Shown piece by piece: positions 55,901 through 58,771 of a DNA stretch of 58,771 bases. The notes under the pieces are model-generated. The model worked only from the letters and a program-made list of their open reading frames with translations. It was not told the DNA's origin and did no database searches. Position numbers and translations under genes: made by a program. Location: contig NZ_BLLI01000006.1 of assembly GCF_011170085.1 (NCBI RefSeq), positions 1 through 58,771 of the forward strand, read 5' to 3'. Positions within the stretch are counted from its first letter, which is position 1; each line of letters begins with the position of its first letter. Source of the stretch: Pseudolactococcus hodotermopsidis (GTDB lineage Bacteria; Bacillota; Bacilli; Lactobacillales; Streptococcaceae).

Positions 55901-56670
55901 TACTTTGTAATGATTTAGATAACGCTAAATATCTGACGTTACTTAAAAATCTGAATTATTATTGTGTAGAATCATTTGAGTATCAAAATATTTCTGATGG
56001 AAAAATGATGCTTTTAATTGAAAATAATATTATTAGATTTTCCAAACAAATACTTCTTGATATTAGATGCTACTATCCAAATAGTGTGATTTTGTTTATT
56101 ACTCATAATATTGCTAATTATCTTGAACTTGTTTTTGATGAAGAGATTTATAAGTTTGATGAATTGATGATGCTTATTAATTTAAAAGATGAGACTGATG
56201 ACTTTTATCTTGATATTGTTAAAAAGATTCGGGAGCCAATTTCGATCTCTGAAAAAAATTTTTCTTCCGCAGTTTTAGAGTTTATATTAACTAATAATTT
56301 TGACAGTGATGATTTGGAGTATTTGTGTCTTAATTATGAAAAATTTGATGACTCAATTCAAGAAAAAATGCTTGAAATTGTAAATGAAAATATTTCTAAA
56401 ATCATAAGCGAAGAATTTGAAATTAGTAGAGAATTATTGTTTAAGATAGTTATAAGTGAACTTTCAAAAAATGAAATTGTTAATCTCCTAAATAATTTAA
56501 AATTGGGTAGTTATACTAAACTACTTGATGGAAAAAGACCGAAATTTAAAAATACAAATGAAGACAAAATGATTTTGGAATGGCTAGTTAAGAATCTAAT
56601 AGTTACTAAATTTGAGCTTATTGATAATGATGAAAAAATACGAGCTGTCGGTACGAGGAGATTTTTGTGA
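52912..56670 (+). CDS. YobI-like membrane P-loop NTPase, candidate defence protein
   Basis: A 1252-residue protein. Walker A GIYSSGKSS is at 58-66. Two membrane helices (about 150-169 and 200-221) are inserted between Walker A and Walker B (VIVFEDIDRF, 271-280). A sensor-like TFLYLIKDEMF and the conserved KFFDFIIPVLPVINASNS (325-342) follow, as in the YobI/KAP-type NTPase group. Coiled coils lie around 440-490 and 545-580, and a long helical C-terminal part (600-1252) has no recognised domain. The gene is far more AT-rich than its neighbours, suggesting transfer. The promoter TGGTATAAT lies near 52819 and GAAGGTAGG precedes the tandem ATGs. No function is established for the family. Confidence 0.8.
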   Translation: MMNLKSIFVKEKVNTKSQKKFEKLTPNNHLNPKEISAYKDALDFSLEDSEINNVAMTGIYSSGKSSVIETYEKFFDKKFFKKKSKKFIHISLARFDRDKKVENIPSDNEIISEVNFIEGKILNQLLHQIEPKKIPQTIFKIKGKISRVKIFFYSFLFVMIVVLGIITVKFDSWINFISELKKEKFFLISIFNLVSINKARALFGLVVLVLIMYFLYQFILLQKNKSIIKNIAFKSGVVESNIELFRESNESYFDKYLDDVIYLFNNSGADVIVFEDIDRFKDNRIFVKLREINTLVNGKTGRKKKLTFLYLIKDEMFISKDRTKFFDFIIPVLPVINASNSFEKLSEIFKKNDCYESLDEKFLQKISLYIDDMSLLKNIYNEFNIYKQQLRNVEIEQDKSIYDDNKLLSLVIYKNIFPSDFAKLQLNQGFIFEIFAKKDELIENKKNELSAKITELKNRIKESREEHLLKIAELEAIYSVFDGEILVNNKKQKDFPNRTEFIEEIKNNPDKVQKVVLDSYSRRSLSPLDPLPIFEALNGNEEFLKRKETIENKEKAKSEKLEKELSKLKIKSSKFKDIVSRADIKQLLEDSKFEELGENDYLSIIPFLLLNGWIDETYTDYLTYFYPNSITLEDKQFLRSIVDEQILEDGFELKNVEKVIDRMEFDDFGKIESKNLSLMKHLISNNDKFTEEISLYFNMLEKNNAIDFIEKCILIFDNESSEKISKYINEKWTLFLYSYLNHSDTSDKDKANLAFKVFSYLKYEEVEKFKEVAVVRGFMNEHFSDIAEKLKYAENLKSSFQGMTFANVDFSELDGELSNLIFEKNFYEISYENLYNSFNKFCKEINELAFKMKNYTIIRENSEKIFDYIHENSVNFTKYMKEYVSFCEGKIADELFYVLEILNNENLSNEIKEQYVNLLTVEISDLSEINDVEIQELVIKAKVLSPSVENILKYFINQENKLTLELVGFINSMFRENGVVENNFDEESRVAFCREVVLCNDLDNAKYLTLLKNLNYYCVESFEYQNISDGKMMLLIENNIIRFSKQILLDIRCYYPNSVILFITHNIANYLELVFDEEIYKFDELMMLINLKDETDDFYLDIVKKIREPISISEKNFSSAVLEFILTNNFDSDDLEYLCLNYEKFDDSIQEKMLEIVNENISKIISEEFEISRELLFKIVISELSKNEIVNLLNNLKLGSYTKLLDGKRPKFKNTNEDKMILEWLVKNLIVTKFELIDNDEKIRAVGTRRFL

Positions 56671-56766
56671 AAATCAGTCTTCAGAAATTATTGAAGAACA
56701 ATAGAAAGGTATTTTTAAATTACTAAGAGTCATGATTATTTACGGAACAAAACTTGAATAAACAAC

Positions 56767-56795
56767 TTGCTTTTTCAAAAATAAAAGCCTATACT
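56767..56795 (+). promoter_or_regulatory. Promoter of the methyltransferase gene
   Basis: TTGCTT (56767-56772) and TATACT (56790-56795) are 17 bases apart, 36 bases before the start codon, with GAAAGGA as the ribosome site. Confidence 0.6.
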
Positions 56796-56831
56796 GTTAA
56801 TAAAGCATTATTCTGAAAGGATATTGACAAT

Positions 56832-57995
56832 ATGAGTGGCGGAAAAAGGGTTGGTGCGGGTAGAAAAGCCAAGAGTGAGCTGGAAAAGAAAAAGCAAAAA
56901 AATATTTATATTCCCGAAGAATTGTACGAGGAAGTCATGAAAGCGCCGATTGCGTATGGCGATAGTTTTTCAAGTCGCTGTGAGTTTCTGATTGAGGAGG
57001 GGCTTGCTAATTTTGCTGTTTATAATAAAAATCGTGAAGATAAGGTAGATAAATTAACGTTCATTGATTTATTTGCGGGAATTGGTGGTATTCGACAGGC
57101 TTTTGAGGACGACAAGACAAAAGCTGTTTTTAGCTCGGAATGGGATAAATTCGCTGCTGCGACTTATGAGGCAAATTTTGGTGAAAAACCTCATGGCGAT
57201 ATTACGCAGATTAAGGCGGAAGAGATTCCTAAACATGATGTGCTATTGGCTGGTTTTCCTTGTCAACCTTTTAGCATGATTGGTAAGCGTGAGGGATTTT
57301 CCCACGCCACACAAGGTACACTCTTTTTTGATGTTTTGCGCATTATCAAACATCATCAACCTAAGATGTTTTTGCTTGAAAATGTGCAAGGTTTGTTGAC
57401 GATTCAAAATGGCGAAACTTTTCGGATTATCAAATCTGCCTTAAAAGAAGTGGGGTATGACGTTTTTTCAGATGTGTTAGATGCACAAAATTACGGTTTG
57501 CCACAAGTCAGAAAGCGTGTTGTCATTGTTGGTTTTCGTAAAGATTTAGAGATTACGAACTTTGATTTGCCACAGGGGTCTAATAACCGCGTGCCTGTTA
57601 GTCAAATTTTAGAAGAAAACCCTAATGGTTACACCATTTCTGAGCATTTACAGAACACTTATTTATTTAAGAAAAATGATGGTAAGCCACAAATAATTGA
57701 TGAAAATTCAGATATTCAAGTCAAGACTTTGGTCGCTAGTTATCATAAAATTCAGCGGTTGACGGGTACATTTGTCAAAGGTGGCGACACGGGTATCCGC
57801 CTACTTTCTGAGTTAGAATGTAAACGTCTAATGGGTTTTCCCGATGATTTCAAAGTACCTGTTTCGCGCACGCAAATGTATCGTCAATTTGGCAATTCAG
57901 TTGCTGTGCCAATGATGAAAGCTGTTGCAGATTGCATGAAAGAACGGCTATTTTTGGCTGAAAGTCTTAAATTGAAAGACGACAAGGTAAGTTGA
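56832..57995 (+). CDS. DNA (cytosine-5-)-methyltransferase with an N-terminal DNA-binding-like extension
   Basis: A 387-residue m5C methyltransferase. Core motifs in order: FIDLFAGIGGIRQAF (I, 77-91), GFPCQPFS (IV, catalytic C144), ENV (VI, 183-185), QVRKRVVIVGFR (VIII, 225-236), LLSELECKRLMGFP (IX) and YRQFGNSVAVPM (X). The target recognition region lies around 240-320. The first 65 residues are extra: a basic GGKRVGAGRKAK stretch, then IYIPEELYEEVM and a helical part like a ribbon-helix-helix unit. This could bind the gene's own promoter or DNA. The following HpaII-type gene implies CCGG as target, by inference. Confidence 0.93.
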   Translation: MSGGKRVGAGRKAKSELEKKKQKNIYIPEELYEEVMKAPIAYGDSFSSRCEFLIEEGLANFAVYNKNREDKVDKLTFIDLFAGIGGIRQAFEDDKTKAVFSSEWDKFAAATYEANFGEKPHGDITQIKAEEIPKHDVLLAGFPCQPFSMIGKREGFSHATQGTLFFDVLRIIKHHQPKMFLLENVQGLLTIQNGETFRIIKSALKEVGYDVFSDVLDAQNYGLPQVRKRVVIVGFRKDLEITNFDLPQGSNNRVPVSQILEENPNGYTISEHLQNTYLFKKNDGKPQIIDENSDIQVKTLVASYHKIQRLTGTFVKGGDTGIRLLSELECKRLMGFPDDFKVPVSRTQMYRQFGNSVAVPMMKAVADCMKERLFLAESLKLKDDKVS

Positions 57996-58558
57996 TGAAA
58001 AAATTTAATAAAGGTGAGTGGTCCGAATTATACGTCTTTCTCACAATTTTGGCAGATGGTAAACTATACGCTGCTGATGAAAAGCTCAATAAAATCGAAA
58101 GTACATTTTACACGATTCTAAAAGTTATTCGTGAAAATCATGACTATCTGCGTGATAATGACAATCAGCTGATTTTGATTCAGTCAGATGAGGTTAGTTT
58201 ACAGATTCCGATTCAAAAATTTGTTGATAATGCGCCTAAACTTTTAAATGAAATTATGACTGCAAAAGGCAGTAGTTTTGCGATTCCAGAAATTTCTGAC
58301 TTGTTGCATGACATCGCTGTGACAAAAATAAAAGCCGAAAGTGGTCGAAAAGGCGATTTGACAGTTCAAATTCACGATGATTATACAGGTTTTGAGCCGA
58401 TTATTGATTTTTCAATCAAGTCTTATTTGGGTGGCACACCAACTTTATTGAATGCATCAAATGCAACGACTGCTGAATTTATCTTATCCGGTACGATTGA
58501 TAACAGCTTAGTTGAAAAAGTCAATAACATAACAGGTACTTCCACGGTCATTTCATAA
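57995..58558 (+). pseudogene. HpaII-family restriction endonuclease, truncated
   Basis: A 187-residue frame. The start MKKFNKGEWSELYVFLTI and the later GRKGDLTVQIHDDYTGFEP and FSIKSYLGGTPTLLNAS match the HpaII restriction endonuclease family, whose members are about 355 residues. The frame stops shortly after FILSGTIDNSLVEKVN, so roughly half is missing. An ISAs1-type transposase starts about 110 bases downstream, so an insertion probably cut the gene. ATG 57995 overlaps the methyltransferase stop by one base (TGATG). The remainder may lie beyond the insertion sequence, outside the window. Confidence 0.8.
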
Positions 58559-58666
58559 ATTTAATTTATCCGACAAATTCCGAAATTTCACAAGTTAAAT
58601 AGCTATTTCAGACGATTATTTCCCTAACCGCTTTAATTTTCATAAAAAATCTGTTAAACTTTCGTT

Positions 58667-58771
58667 ATGGAGCTGAAAATGACAATTAAAGAAAAATTTA
58701 CGGTTATTGAAGATTTACGAGACCAAAGTTATGTTGCTTATCCTCTTTGCGATGTGCTAATCATTGTTATG
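58667..58771 (+). CDS. ISAs1-family transposase, 5' part (runs off the window)
   Basis: The 35 visible codons begin MELKMTIKEKFTVIEDLRD and continue SYVAYPLCDVLIIVM. A start of the form FxxIxDxRxxxxxxYPLxDIL is typical of the DDE_Tnp_1-associated N-terminal domain of ISAs1/H-repeat transposases. A TAAACT -10 box near 58655 precedes it. The left end of the element should lie between 58540 and 58620, but I cannot fix its inverted repeat without the other end. Confidence 0.75.
   Translation, partial: MELKMTIKEKFTVIEDLRDQSYVAYPLCDVLIIVM

Overview
The window reads as chromosomal DNA of a low-GC Gram-positive coccus of the Streptococcaceae, most likely a Lactococcus or close relative. The evidence is an Ami-type oligopeptide transporter with the long streptococcal permease, an N5-(carboxyethyl)ornithine synthase (an enzyme known mainly from lactococci), a LicT/BglP beta-glucoside PTS locus, a sortase, and the gene orders tatD-rnmV-ksgA and dinG-ypmB-aspB-asnS. 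An unusual point is the order yacL-ispD-...-ispF-gltX. It is the Bacillus/Listeria arrangement and implies MEP-pathway isoprenoid synthesis, whereas typical streptococci and L. lactis use mevalonate. Species assignment is inference. No rRNA, tRNA or CRISPR array was seen.

Layout. 1-700: transposase remnant, a ~140-bp MITE and a decayed gene. 708-4446: SDR oxidoreductase (minus), tatD-rnmV-ksgA (RNA maturation) and a GNAT acetyltransferase (minus). 4514-8669: AI-2E-type permease, CNNM/CBS membrane protein, two inverted MITEs and a cation:proton antiporter. 8806-14572: pflA, then fmt-rsmB-stp-stk, joining translation initiation, rRNA methylation and the Ser/Thr phosphatase/PASTA kinase pair. 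14694-21900: dut-radA, yacL-ispD, a small membrane protein, a tandem 100-bp repeat, an AIM24-family gene, ispF and gltX. 22121-22453: rpmF and rpmG.

22715-27132: orphan ABC-2 permease piece, then licT-bglP-tyrosine phosphatase, controlled by a cre-like site and two antiterminator target/terminator pairs. 27219-27687: wreck of an ISNCY-type element carrying a second MITE copy. 27836-34328: amiACDEF peptide transporter. 34417-40308: CDF cation exporter, secreted nucleotidase, sortase, ceo (minus) and a metallo-beta-lactamase-fold hydrolase (minus). 40398-49647: dinG-ypmB, a secreted protein (minus), an aspartate aminotransferase fused to a VOC domain, asnS, polysaccharide deacetylase, ridA and an oxidoreductase. 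49909-52734: uvrA.

52912-58771 looks like a defence island. It holds a 1252-residue AT-rich membrane P-loop NTPase of YobI type, a 5-methylcytosine methyltransferase with an extra N-terminal domain, and an HpaII-family restriction gene that stops at about half the normal length. An ISAs1-type transposase begins just beyond and runs off the window, which suggests a restriction-modification system broken by an insertion.

Repeats stand out: two copies of a ~140-bp MITE, an inverted pair of a second MITE family with a decayed third copy, three copies of a short palindromic element next to gene ends or starts, and the tandem repeat whose truncated third copy supplies a ribosome binding site.
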